Source: Aquilutibacter rugosus (GTDB lineage: Bacteria; Pseudomonadota; Gammaproteobacteria; Xanthomonadales; Xanthomonadaceae). From it: a stretch of 64,000 bases of DNA. Below are positions 26,160 to 33,643 of this stretch, piece after piece (the first letter of the stretch is position 1; each line of letters begins with the position of its first letter). The stretch covers positions 806,001-870,000 of the forward strand of contig NZ_JAZHBO010000002.1 in NCBI RefSeq assembly GCF_036541335.1, given 5' to 3'. Both the position numbers and the translations under genes were made by a program. Under the pieces are notes generated by a model. That model had not been told where the DNA came from and did not search any database. It worked only from the letters and a program-made list of their open reading frames with translations.

Positions 26160-27473
26160 TTATCGAAGTCGCTTGTATTGAATCGGTTGGCGGGTGCTGG
26201 TCGGCTGCTGCTGGTAATCCACGGCAAGCAATCCGAACGAGTCCGCCGAATGCGACGACCAATCGTGGTCCGGTCCTAAGCCGATGCCGCGTTTTTCGTC
26301 CTGCTTTTCGTGATACCAGCCAAGCGCCTCGCGCCCGCCTTGCGTTGTGGTTTCGTTGAATCGGCATTGCGGCAGAATGCGCCGTACCGCTTCAATGCGT
26401 TTGGTTGCCGCACCTGCGCCCATGTTGGGAATAACGCGGACGGCGAAGCCTGCTTCACGAAGCGCCGACTCGTATGTCACCTTGTACACCTTGTCGTGCG
26501 CTGCGCCGTCGTGCGGCAGGATCATCTGCGCCTTGTCGTAACCCTTGGACCGCAGCCATTCCACGTGCGTTGCCAGCGGTTGCCCGACGGCTTCGTAATG
26601 GTCCAGCACACGGATTTCCGTACCGATGAACTGCGCAATCCAGATCGCGCAGGCGTCCGCCTTGGCTCCAGTGCCGCCGATGTCCCAATAGGCTCGGGTC
26701 GTCATCAGCGGATCGGGTGCGACAAAGCCAATGCGGTTTTGCTGCTTCGCTTCGGTCAGTCCCTTGGCAAAGTACGCGCCCGCGACCAGTTTGCGGAAGT
26801 CGCCTTCCCACACCCAGTCGTATTCTTCGGGACGGGACTTCAGGTCCCGCTGCCGTTCGGCTTCCAGCACGGCTGGGAACCACGGATTGTCGCGCCAGTT
26901 CAGCTCGACAATCTTCATGTCGTCATCCATGTTGGCGCGGAACCGCTGATGCGTTGCGCTCTGTTCGCGCTCGGGGTTCCACGTCACCCAGATCTCTGAA
27001 TTGTTCGCGCGGACCGTCGGCACCAGCTTCGACCAGGACAGGCTCGTCACCGTTTCCGCTTCGTCAATCCACGCCAGCAAAATGCGGGACTTGGACTTCA
27101 GGCTGTCCACATTGGTGCGAAGGCCAGCAAAGCTAAAGTCCACCCGCCCCTTGCCCGACTTGGTGCGGATGTACCGCTCCCCGATGTCGAAGTGTGGGGC
27201 CAGCCATTCCGTTTCGCGGATCGCCGCCTTGATCTCGCCCATGGAACTATCGTCCAGCGAGTTCAAAAACTCACGCCCGCACAGGATGATGCCAGACTCG
27301 CCTGCCATTGCGTGCTGATAGGCTCGAATGGCCGTCATCAGCGCAAAGCTGGCCGTCTTGCCGCTTCCCCGTCCGCCGTAGGCTCCACGGTAGCGGGCCG
27401 TTCCGGTGAACACGGGGATCAGCTTCGGCGGCAAGCGAACTTGCGCGGTCTTAGCCACCGATGAGCTCAACAC
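26160..27473 (-). CDS. terminase large subunit
   Basis: 437 aa. Walker A is AYGGRGSGKTASFALM (about 30-45), Walker B is ILLAWIDEAETVT. The C-terminal RNase H-like nuclease begins AYWDIGGTGAKADACAIW and ends near GPDHDWSSHSADSFGLLAVD. This is a phage_term_2/PBSX-type enzyme that cuts concatemeric DNA and pumps it into the procapsid through the portal. It starts inside the small-subunit gene (23-bp overlap). Confidence 0.95.
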   Translation of the reverse strand: MLSSSVAKTAQVRLPPKLIPVFTGTARYRGAYGGRGSGKTASFALMTAIRAYQHAMAGESGIILCGREFLNSLDDSSMGEIKAAIRETEWLAPHFDIGERYIRTKSGKGRVDFSFAGLRTNVDSLKSKSRILLAWIDEAETVTSLSWSKLVPTVRANNSEIWVTWNPEREQSATHQRFRANMDDDMKIVELNWRDNPWFPAVLEAERQRDLKSRPEEYDWVWEGDFRKLVAGAYFAKGLTEAKQQNRIGFVAPDPLMTTRAYWDIGGTGAKADACAIWIAQFIGTEIRVLDHYEAVGQPLATHVEWLRSKGYDKAQMILPHDGAAHDKVYKVTYESALREAGFAVRVIPNMGAGAATKRIEAVRRILPQCRFNETTTQGGREALGWYHEKQDEKRGIGLGPDHDWSSHSADSFGLLAVDYQQQPTSTRQPIQYKRLR

Positions 27474-27747
27474 GGGTGACGACGGATAGCGGGTTCTCGG
27501 AGTCGCCTGACAGTTCCGTCCGGCTCAGCTTCGGTGCGGCGTACTCTGCAAGGCTGTTGAGCACCTGCAGCGCTTTGTACGGGTCGTCTGCGGCAACGGT
27601 TTCAAGCCATTTGCCCACATTCTCGCGGTTGTCGTCCAGTAACTGCTGAACCGTTTGGCGGAACTCAGTCGTTGATTTGTTTACTGATCCCTTCGGGCGA
27701 CCGTTCGGATTCCCCGAAGTGCCCTTCTTGAATTTTCCTGTTGCCAT
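27451..27747 (-). CDS. terminase small subunit, DUF5681 type
   Basis: 98 aa from the ATG at 27747. FKKGTSGNPNGRPKGSVNKS is the DUF5681 motif, followed by a helical region (EFRQTVQQLLDDNRENVGKW). DUF5681 proteins sit before terL in many phages and are thought to recognise pac or cos. It overlaps the 3' part of the preceding small gene in another frame. Confidence 0.8.
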   Translation of the reverse strand: MATGKFKKGTSGNPNGRPKGSVNKSTTEFRQTVQQLLDDNRENVGKWLETVAADDPYKALQVLNSLAEYAAPKLSRTELSGDSENPLSVVTRVELIGG

Positions 27748-27874
27748 GTTGTTCTTTACAGGCTGCTTGACGCTTGGCCTGCTCCGATGATTTTCCAAAA
27801 ATGCGGCTCCAGTTGTCCGCGTACGTCTCGTTATCCACTGAGAAAGGACGCGGGACGCTGCCCTTGCCGCTCAC
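27665..27874 (-). CDS. small conserved phage protein (KGSVPRPFSV motif)
   Basis: 69 aa. The first 30 residues (KGSVPRPFSVDNETYADNWS, RIFGK) match a widespread small phage protein of the type 'GKGSKPRPFSV..EEFDNNWD.IFGK'. The last 27 codons overlap the terminase small-subunit gene in another frame and may be less constrained. It starts by ATGA overlap with the lipoprotein gene. Function unknown; it is usually near packaging genes. Confidence 0.7.
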   Translation of the reverse strand: MSGKGSVPRPFSVDNETYADNWSRIFGKSSEQAKRQAACKEQHGNRKIQEGHFGESERSPEGISKQIND

Positions 27875-28158
27875 TTCGCACGCCCCTGTATGCCGCTTAT
27901 CGTCTGGAGCTGGCGCTCATACTGCTCCAGACATCCCTTACGGATGACTAGCTCCGTCAGAGCCGCGCTGGGCTTCACGCCCTTGGTCCATGCGCATCGC
28001 TTGAGCAGGTCCGCATCAATAGGGACATAGACCTTACGGACCACCTCAACCTTTTCCGTCCGTACCACCACGCCAGCCGGAATCTCTTGCCGCTCGCCGA
28101 ACGCTTGGCAGCCCGTCAGCATGGCAGCTATTGCCAAAATGGAAACAGCTCGGTTCAT
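27871..28158 (-). CDS. Rz1-like outer-membrane spanin lipoprotein
   Basis: 95 aa with lipobox LTGC after a 15-residue hydrophobic signal. The mature part is charged and includes VVVRTEKVEVVRKVYVPIDA. Paired by a 4-bp overlap with an inner-membrane coiled-coil protein, it fits the o-spanin of a separate Rz/Rz1 pair. The two subunits fuse inner and outer membranes at the end of lysis. The family is too diverse for a sequence match by eye. Confidence 0.65.
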   Translation of the reverse strand: MNRAVSILAIAAMLTGCQAFGERQEIPAGVVVRTEKVEVVRKVYVPIDADLLKRCAWTKGVKPSAALTELVIRKGCLEQYERQLQTISGIQGRAK

Positions 28159-28652
28159 AACTCACCCACGCCTTTGCAGTACACGTCCAGCGATTCCAGT
28201 GCGGCCTTGCAGACGGCATCCTGATTCTGGATAACCTGCAACTGCTTGGTCTGGCTCTTATCGGCCTTCAGTTGGTCAGCGCGTAGGCGGGTCATTGCGT
28301 CCGCATTGTCCTTCTGCGCCTGTGCATAGGCTTCAGCGTTCGCCTTGTTTGCGGCCTCAATGTCGGCTTTCAGCGTCATAAACGACCGTTTGTATTCGTC
28401 GCGCTCCAATGTGAGCTGCCCCAACTTGAAGTTGGCAGACTGCGCTTCGCTTGCGGCCTTGGCCTGCACCACCACAATCGTGCTGCGGGCATCAATCAGC
28501 CGAATCAGCAAGGCGGATGACTTGATGCACAGCACCAGTGCCAGTGCCTTGAATCGGTTGGCGGGCTTGAATGCCCATGCCACCGCGGTTGCAACCGTTT
28601 CGGCAGCCCCTTTCAGGCCCATCCAGACGGCTTGGAGGACGGGCGTTATCAT
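28155..28652 (-). CDS. Rz-like inner-membrane spanin
   Basis: 165 aa from the ATG at 28652. One membrane segment (about 35-52, FKALALVLCIKSSALLI), then a long periplasmic coiled coil (about 70-140: SEAQSANFKLGQLTLERDEY, then AQKDNADAMTRLRADQLKAD) and a C-terminal Cys pair. This is the layout of i-spanins and it lies next to the Rz1-like gene. Confidence 0.65.
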   Translation of the reverse strand: MITPVLQAVWMGLKGAAETVATAVAWAFKPANRFKALALVLCIKSSALLIRLIDARSTIVVVQAKAASEAQSANFKLGQLTLERDEYKRSFMTLKADIEAANKANAEAYAQAQKDNADAMTRLRADQLKADKSQTKQLQVIQNQDAVCKAALESLDVYCKGVGEL

Positions 28653-28909
28653 TCCTGCTCCCCCTGCAATCCGATGACCACAGCCGCCACCGCGGCGAAC
28701 AGGGCATAGGCCCACGTGGCACTTGGCTGGCCCACGCTGTTCAATGCGTCAGCGCCTCGCCATGCGGCAAAGACGAACAGCAGCAGACGGGCATAGCCCA
28801 GTGCCTGATTGCTCGCCGTGTAGGTGTTGCACTGGTGTTTGAGCTGCCACAGCACGACGGAACACACCGCAAAACTGGAGCAGGCAATGGCGATCTGCAA
28901 GGCGCTCAT
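28649..28909 (-). CDS. putative holin, three membrane segments
   Basis: 86 aa. Hydrophobic stretches at about 5-21, 40-52 and 63-82 (WAYALFAAVAAVVIGLQG), with a short charged tail (GEQE). Size, topology and place between the lysozyme side and the spanins fit a class I holin. It overlaps both neighbours by 4 bp. Confidence 0.5.
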   Translation of the reverse strand: MSALQIAIACSSFAVCSVVLWQLKHQCNTYTASNQALGYARLLLFVFAAWRGADALNSVGQPSATWAYALFAAVAAVVIGLQGEQE

Positions 28910-29376
28910 GATCCACCTCCCAGCGTCCGCTCGATCGCGTCCACTATGATGTCGATGACCCGCTCGGCGGCGGATTGAATTTTCGCCAGCAAGTTCCTCA
29001 TCAGAAACCCCGTAATTCCGCTAAGCGCAATCCAGCCCAGCGACGAATGAATCTGCGTGCCTTCAGTTTTCCAGTCGAGAATCGCAGTAATCATCCACGC
29101 CGAAAACAACGCAAAGCCAAGGACCGTAGCCAGAAAGGTGGCGGACTTCGCAATGAAAGCGATCTGCTTGCCTTCGATGTCGCCATCCATGCCCTGCAGC
29201 TTCCACACACCGAAGGCCGCACCCGCCACCGCAGCCAGAAACAGCGGCTGCGACACAATCCCAAAAAGAACGGGATCAGCGGCTTGCGCGACAGTGATTT
29301 GCCGCACCAGCTCACCCGATGCCACCGTTCCAGTGATTAGGGCGAGCGTCTTGCCGACCATCGTCTCACCGATCAC
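28906..29376 (-). CDS. phage membrane protein, possible holin or antiholin
   Basis: 156 aa from the GTG at 29376 (GTGA overlap with the lysozyme stop); GTG at 29361 is another option. Membrane segments are visible around 36-60 (VLFGIVSQPLFLAAVAGAAF) and 75-101 (SATFLATVLGFALFSAWMIT), perhaps a third at 115-132. The C terminus is an amphipathic helix (AERVIDIIVDAIERTLGG). It is in the lysis cassette between lysozyme and the putative holin; which of the two forms the hole cannot be told. Confidence 0.5.
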   Translation of the reverse strand: MIGETMVGKTLALITGTVASGELVRQITVAQAADPVLFGIVSQPLFLAAVAGAAFGVWKLQGMDGDIEGKQIAFIAKSATFLATVLGFALFSAWMITAILDWKTEGTQIHSSLGWIALSGITGFLMRNLLAKIQSAAERVIDIIVDAIERTLGGGS

Positions 29377-29870
29377 ATCGTCACCCCATAGCAGCGGTCG
29401 CCGTCCACGGGCGTAGCGAACAGAGCCGCCTCGCTTTTACGGCGGTTCACCAGCCCCTGCACAACCTTTCCGCCTGCGCGGGTCCAGCGGGCGAACTCGC
29501 GTTCCGCCGCATCGAAGTCGCGGGCGTTGATTTTGCGCAGCAGTGTCGATTGCAGAAACGCTGTTACGCCGATGTTGTAAGACAGCGAGACGCAAGCCGC
29601 GAACTGGCACGCATTCAATCGGGTTTTGATGCCCAAGTCGATCGCTTCAGCGCGGCGCATGACGTCGCGCTCTAGCATGTCATCGGCCATTTCCCGGGTC
29701 CAAACCGTGCCCAGCGCAATCGGCTTGTCGTTCTTGTCGCGCGTCGATCCCCAGCCAATCGTGATTGGAAGGCCATCGCTCGTTGCGGGATCCTTGTACG
29801 CCTTCAGTCGGCATCCTTCCCATCGCTTGATGCTTGCGAGCGCCAATGGCAGCCAGTCTTGGGATGTCAT
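29373..29870 (-). CDS. phage endolysin, GH24 lysozyme
   Basis: 165 aa from the ATG at 29870. The T4-lysozyme triad is present: E in IKRWEGCRLKAYKD, the Asp eight residues on, and T in ITIGWGSTRD. CVSLSYNIGVTAF is the conserved C-terminal-lobe helix. It hydrolyses peptidoglycan between MurNAc and GlcNAc. There is no clear signal-arrest-release segment, so it needs a holin to reach the wall. It is the first lysis gene after tRNA-Gly. Confidence 0.9.
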   Translation of the reverse strand: MTSQDWLPLALASIKRWEGCRLKAYKDPATSDGLPITIGWGSTRDKNDKPIALGTVWTREMADDMLERDVMRRAEAIDLGIKTRLNACQFAACVSLSYNIGVTAFLQSTLLRKINARDFDAAEREFARWTRAGGKVVQGLVNRRKSEAALFATPVDGDRCYGVTM

Positions 29871-29915
29871 TGGTACTCCATGAATATAAGACCCAAGATT
29901 GCGGGTAGGAAGGGT

Positions 29916-29991
29916 TGGAGCGCATGTAGGGAATCGAACCCTAGGAGCCACGGCTTGGAAGGCCGGGAAGCGAACCATCGCTAACACGCGC
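29916..29991 (-). tRNA. phage-encoded tRNA-Gly (UCC), CCA encoded
   Basis: A 76-nt cloverleaf on the minus strand. Acceptor GCGCGTG/CATGCGC has one G-T pair; the D stem is AGCG/CGCT. The anticodon stem CGGC/GCCG (fifth pair C-T mismatch) carries loop CTTCCAA with anticodon TCC. The T arm is TAGGG TTCGATT CCCTA, the discriminator is U (typical of tRNA-Gly) and CCA is encoded. It lies inside the prophage between the late terminator and lysozyme. The mismatch makes full function slightly uncertain. Confidence 0.85.
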
Positions 29992-30020
29992 AAAGAAAAA
30001 GCCCCGGGTTAGCGGGGCTT
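29992..30020 (-). terminator. late-region terminator (tR'-like)
   Basis: On the minus strand GCCCCG/CGGGGC with a short loop is followed by TTTTTCTTT. It lies just past the putative late promoter and before tRNA-Gly and lysozyme, exactly where lambda has tR', the target of Q. Confidence 0.8.
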
Positions 30021-30074
30021 GGTATGGATACTGCCATCAGCCAACAGGCATCGGCGCGTATCGCATGTTGGTAG

Positions 30075-30102
30075 ATTATCGAAGAAAGTGAACGGGCATC
30101 AA
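30075..30102 (-). promoter_or_regulatory. putative late promoter (pR'-like)
   Basis: Minus strand: -35 TTGATG (30097-30102), 16-bp spacer, -10 GATAAT (30075-30080). It lies right after the Q-like gene and about 55 bp before the terminator. A perfect 8-bp inverted repeat (GTGAACGG/CCGTTCAC, 30088-30110) has the -35 region mostly in its loop and could be a Q or regulator site. Confidence 0.55.
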
Positions 30103-30106
30103 CCGT

Positions 30107-30793
30107 TCACTGCAACGCCTTCGCCAACAGCGTTCGTGCCTCGGCCTCGGCCTCGCTGAGCTTCCGATGCAGCCACTCATATGGCCCGCGCCAGTTCTGC
30201 AAATACGTTGTCTGACTGCGACCGATTCGATGCGCCCGTGCACGATCAGATACGGGTGCAATCCCACTGCCTTCGCACTGCTCGCAAGTAACGACCAGAT
30301 CCCCGTCCCGCACGTCACAGCGGCCACCACAGGCCCTGCACAGGTTGGGTTCCATCAGCTCGTCAATGACCGCATTACGCAGCGTGGCGTACACCTCGGC
30401 GCATTCCAGAGGCCAGCAATTCATCTTTGCCGTTTCGATTTGTAGCTTCGCCTTGCGGATTTCCATCTGCGTCGCATGGCTCACGAATCGGCTGCCCAGT
30501 CTCCCCTCAAGGAACGCAAGGGCCAACTTCGCATCCTGCACCGCGTGCACACGCTTCGATAGCTCCCCATGTAGGAGTTGGGCGATCTTTTCATCCAGGC
30601 CCCTGCGTGTCACCCCTGCACCGTGGGGCCACCAGATTAGGCACATCATGTCGCGGCCTATCCCATCGGGCACGAAAGCCAAAGCCGCAGCGATGTCCTG
30701 CGCCGTCAGCTCTGGCACACCGCCACCGCTGCCGATGTCGAACTTAACGGTGGTGGGGTTGAGCCTTGCAAGCAGCTTGCGAACGTCTGTCAT
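30107..30793 (-). CDS. Q-like late antitermination protein
   Basis: 228 aa. A zinc-finger-like region (about 150-176): LCRACGGRCDVRDGD, then CEQCEGSG, preceded by CAEVYATLRNAVIDEL. Proteins with this DnaJ-type CxxCxG pattern at the end of the nin region, just before the lysis genes, are the antitermination Q type of several lambdoid phages. It would load on RNA polymerase at the late promoter and let it pass the terminator at 29992-30020. The family call rests on position and the finger together. Confidence 0.65.
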   Translation of the reverse strand: MTDVRKLLARLNPTTVKFDIGSGGGVPELTAQDIAAALAFVPDGIGRDMMCLIWWPHGAGVTRRGLDEKIAQLLHGELSKRVHAVQDAKLALAFLEGRLGSRFVSHATQMEIRKAKLQIETAKMNCWPLECAEVYATLRNAVIDELMEPNLCRACGGRCDVRDGDLVVTCEQCEGSGIAPVSDRARAHRIGRSQTTYLQNWRGPYEWLHRKLSEAEAEARTLLAKALQ

Positions 30794-30797
30794 GGGG

Positions 30798-31247
30798 TTA
30801 GCCCTCCGTTTGGGTTGCGGTAATCGCCACGGCCAGAGCTGACCATGCGTGTGACTTCACGTGATAGAGCGGACCGGGTTGTTTCTTATTGCCAACTGCA
30901 ACGGCCTTGCCACCGTACAAGTCGATAATCGCTTGCCGAACATTTGCGTCTTTTGCCCTTGGCGAGCCACACAAGTGCAGCTTCACGTCCTTGCGGTAAA
31001 CAAGGCGAACACGCTCCGCACCCGCTGCCTGCATGAAGCGCCAAATCCAGACGCAGGTTTCAAACACTTCCCTGCCGACGGCCATGCCGTAACTGGCAAC
31101 CATTTCAATCGCCACGGGCAGGTTTGAGTGCGCCCTAATCTCAGCGAACACATCCTTGTTTTCCAGAACCAGTGAAGTTGTGACCGTGCCGTTTCGGGAG
31201 TAAATCACCAACCCGCTATGCGTTGTGCCAGGATCAATGGCGATCAT
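30798..31247 (-). CDS. phage RuvC-like Holliday junction resolvase
   Basis: 149 aa. RNase H-fold start MIAIDPGTTHSGLVIYSRNG with the catalytic Asp, a second acid in LPVAIEMVASYGMAVG, and the C-terminal H-x-x-SALAVAI helix. Such small RuvC-like nucleases in lambdoid nin regions resolve branched DNA before packaging. It starts by ATGA overlap with the zinc-ribbon gene. Confidence 0.75.
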   Translation of the reverse strand: MIAIDPGTTHSGLVIYSRNGTVTTSLVLENKDVFAEIRAHSNLPVAIEMVASYGMAVGREVFETCVWIWRFMQAAGAERVRLVYRKDVKLHLCGSPRAKDANVRQAIIDLYGGKAVAVGNKKQPGPLYHVKSHAWSALAVAITATQTEG

Positions 31248-31366
31248 TTACGCGTGCCTCGCATGGATTCGAAGGTCAGATGGATCGCGCACGTAAGGCA
31301 CCACACGCCGTACTGGATCGGCTTTCCGCAGCGGCATGAGCGTTGCTTAGATGGCTTTCGTGACAT
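31244..31366 (-). CDS. very small zinc-ribbon-like protein
   Basis: 40 aa: MSRKPSKQRSCRCGKPIQYG, then VWCLTCAIHLTFESM. A C-x-C...C-x-x-C set suggests one zinc site; the N terminus is basic, so it may bind nucleic acid. Its start lies 20 bp inside the end of the upstream gene and its stop overlaps the RuvC-like start (ATGA), which supports coupled translation. Confidence 0.6.
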   Translation of the reverse strand: MSRKPSKQRSCRCGKPIQYGVWCLTCAIHLTFESMRGTRK

Positions 31367-31826
31367 GAATCCCCCGTGGTGACTGGATGTTGAAATGGCT
31401 GACCGGGTTCCATTCCTTCGCCACCAGCATGTTTAGGCTGCGCATGGCTTCGGCTTTCTCCGATGGCTTGGCGGTCTGCGCGACTTCGACCGCATCGCAA
31501 GATCGAGCAGCTCGCAATCTCCGAATGTATCGGGCTGCGGTCGATAAACCGATGTCGAACTCCTCGGACAGCTCCACTGCGGTCGGCAGGCTATCAGGGA
31601 ATGCGGCGTCGATCTTGGCTTCCATCTGGGCTGACCGGTTGGACTGGTGCCCGCCACCGAAGCCGCACTGGCGATTCAGTCCCAACGACAACGCCTGGTT
31701 TCGGATTGCGCCTTCGTTACGGCCCAGTGCTCGCACCATCTCGGGCCACGCTGCCGCGGCGTATTGGTCGCGCAGATATGCGTTCTCTTCGACTGTCCAG
31801 CGTGCGACCTTTTTCGTGTTGCTCAT
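31347..31826 (-). CDS. phage DNA-binding protein (SANT/HTH-like)
   Basis: 159 aa. Residues 8-50 (VARWTVEENAYLRDQYAAAA, then MVRALGRNEGAIRNQALSLG) look like a Myb/SANT-like trihelical domain. About 80-105 (ELSEEFDIGLSTAARYIRRL) is a second helix-turn-helix. Function unknown; possibly a regulator in the nin region. Confidence 0.55.
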   Translation of the reverse strand: MSNTKKVARWTVEENAYLRDQYAAAAWPEMVRALGRNEGAIRNQALSLGLNRQCGFGGGHQSNRSAQMEAKIDAAFPDSLPTAVELSEEFDIGLSTAARYIRRLRAARSCDAVEVAQTAKPSEKAEAMRSLNMLVAKEWNPVSHFNIQSPRGIHVTKAI

Positions 31827-32167
31827 AGAACCCCCAACATTTCGTTCTGCACTTCCAGTAGCTCCTTATCGGTTCCAAATGCTGCGTGAAATTCGCGCGG
31901 CGAGCACAGGCGGGACGGCCCGTACATTTCCCGCATGGAATCAAAACTCCACCCGTCATTCGGGATTCGACGGTGATGCCACTGGCACTCGCCTACCGTT
32001 GCGTCATGCGAGATGCGAAGCCCACCAGACAGTAGGTGGTTAATCTCAGGGAACAACGTGCGCTTGCCACGAATCAGGCAAGGAATGCACACGCCGTTCT
32101 TGATCGCGTCCATGCGGGCACGTTGCGCCTTTGTCGGTGCGGGAAGCGACCTTGAATAGAAACTCAT
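31823..32167 (-). CDS. Ref-like HNH recombination nuclease
   Basis: 114 aa. A CIPCLIRGK finger, then EINHLLSGGLRISHDATVGE and CQWHHRRIP form an HNH/beta-beta-alpha metal site of the kind seen in phage P1 Ref, a RecA-dependent nuclease. It is next to NinB-like and Dam genes. Ref family is my best fit; a generic HNH is the alternative. Confidence 0.6.
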   Translation of the reverse strand: MSFYSRSLPAPTKAQRARMDAIKNGVCIPCLIRGKRTLFPEINHLLSGGLRISHDATVGECQWHHRRIPNDGWSFDSMREMYGPSRLCSPREFHAAFGTDKELLEVQNEMLGVL

Positions 32168-32592
32168 TCCGGAAACTCCAGCATCACGCCCTTGTCGATG
32201 TAGTGCATCTGCACCGCTTCGCAGTATTGCGACAGTTGCAATGTCGTCATTAGCGACGTCACGGGCAAAATGTCCATTGCCAGCAGTTTCTTCTCGTAGT
32301 CCAGCGGACGTATCACCGCATCGTAGGACGTGCGGAAATCGTCGTTTTCGGCGCGTAGGATTGGAACGCCGAAGTGCAGCTTGCAGTAGCGTTTCACTTC
32401 GACAGCGGTGTTTTCGCGCAACTCATTCGCCACTTGCTGATACCAACTATGCGAAAGGGCATTCTGGTCAAGCGAACGCTTCTTCCCAAACTTCGCATTC
32501 ACCGTGAAGTATTTCTTTTCACGGAACCACTCCCGCATTTGTCCGATAGCCGAGGACAGCGTTTGCTCGGAGTTGATGATGAGCTGGGTCAT
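32164..32592 (-). CDS. NinB-like recombination protein
   Basis: 142 aa. The stretch AKFGKKRSLDQNALSHSWYQ carries the R-S-L-D-Q-N motif of lambda NinB/Orf, a single-strand-binding helper of Red recombination. Length also fits (lambda 146 aa). It lies in the nin region and starts by a 4-bp overlap with dam's stop. Confidence 0.6.
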   Translation of the reverse strand: MTQLIINSEQTLSSAIGQMREWFREKKYFTVNAKFGKKRSLDQNALSHSWYQQVANELRENTAVEVKRYCKLHFGVPILRAENDDFRTSYDAVIRPLDYEKKLLAMDILPVTSLMTTLQLSQYCEAVQMHYIDKGVMLEFPE

Positions 32593-33425
32593 GCGAACAG
32601 CCTCTCTTGCTCAACATTCCCAAAACCACGGTTAAACCAAAGCACTTCGGTTCGCTTCATCGCACCGTCCGCAAATGCCACGCGCTCTGTTCGTGACCAA
32701 TCGGCATACAATTCGTCGTAAAGTTCACTGTGATAACCGGATAGCACCACCATGCCTTTCAACGTCCGCAAAAACGCGGCTAACTCACGGTGATCCGCAT
32801 CTGTCATTTCATGGCGATAGTCGCCACCCTTATCGCGGGTTGATGCAACGTAAGGCGGATCCACGTAATGCAGCGTTTCTTCCGTATCGTGATGCGCCAT
32901 GCACTTCATCGCATCGCGGTTTTCAATCACCACGCCCTGCAATCGCTCAATCAGTGCAGCCATGCAATCAGGGTAATTTGCCCAATCGTGGGCTGGCGTC
33001 GTGCCACTACGGTTTGAATTAGCACGGAATCCCGTCTTTGGCTTACCGCCGACCTCAAGGCTCACGGCTGCACTTCCAAACCCCATAAAGCTACGGATAA
33101 CGGTTCGACGCGCTTGCTCAAGTTCATCGCTTGATGGTTGCCATGCTGATTCAAATTCAGCACGTGCGAATGGCGTTAGTCGCAGCAGCTCACGCAATTC
33201 GTCGCCACGCTCGCGAGTGACGCGAAACAGGTTAACCACTTCGCCGTCTAGGTCGTTATAAACCTCGGCGTAGCTTCGCTCTTTTCGAATCAAAACCGAG
33301 CCGCCACCGCCAAACGGCTCAACGTAAGCCCGGTGCTCTGGAAAGTAAGAAATGATCCAAGGCGCGAGCCGCCACTTGCCGCCGTGGTATCGCATCAGTG
33401 GACGCTTTGGGCTACCGTCTGCCAT
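32589..33425 (-). CDS. Dam-family DNA adenine methyltransferase
   Basis: 278 aa. SAM-binding YVEPFGGGGSVLI, catalytic HYVDPPYVAST (DPPY), and KRPLMRYHGGKWRLAPWIIS at the start are those of the D12 class N6-adenine methylases. The target is likely GATC-like but cannot be read from sequence. It may protect phage DNA from restriction or mark it for packaging. Start and upstream stop share bases (TAATG). Confidence 0.9.
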   Translation of the reverse strand: MADGSPKRPLMRYHGGKWRLAPWIISYFPEHRAYVEPFGGGGSVLIRKERSYAEVYNDLDGEVVNLFRVTRERGDELRELLRLTPFARAEFESAWQPSSDELEQARRTVIRSFMGFGSAAVSLEVGGKPKTGFRANSNRSGTTPAHDWANYPDCMAALIERLQGVVIENRDAMKCMAHHDTEETLHYVDPPYVASTRDKGGDYRHEMTDADHRELAAFLRTLKGMVVLSGYHSELYDELYADWSRTERVAFADGAMKRTEVLWFNRGFGNVEQERLFA

Positions 33426-33643
33426 TACAAAAACCCCTTTCCGAACATTTTTGACTGCGCCAGCACCGCGTCCTTGCCGCCTTGCAGGTAGGTGTTGCAG
33501 AAATACTCGAACACCGCCGCTTCACAGTCCTTGCACTTCCCGCAAATCTCTTTCAGGCGGGCGTAGTAATCCTTCTGCGTTTTCACCTCGCCACACATGA
33601 CGTGGATCTCCGCACTGCGCTGTCCCATGTGACACATCATCAT
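33425..33643 (-). CDS. small Cys-rich phage protein
   Basis: 72 aa from the ATG at 33643, an ATGA overlap with the helicase stop. It contains VMCGEV, then EICGKCKDCEAAVFEYFCNT, four to six Cys that may bind zinc. No family recognised. It is coupled between the helicase and dam genes. Confidence 0.6.
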   Translation of the reverse strand: MMMCHMGQRSAEIHVMCGEVKTQKDYYARLKEICGKCKDCEAAVFEYFCNTYLQGGKDAVLAQSKMFGKGFL

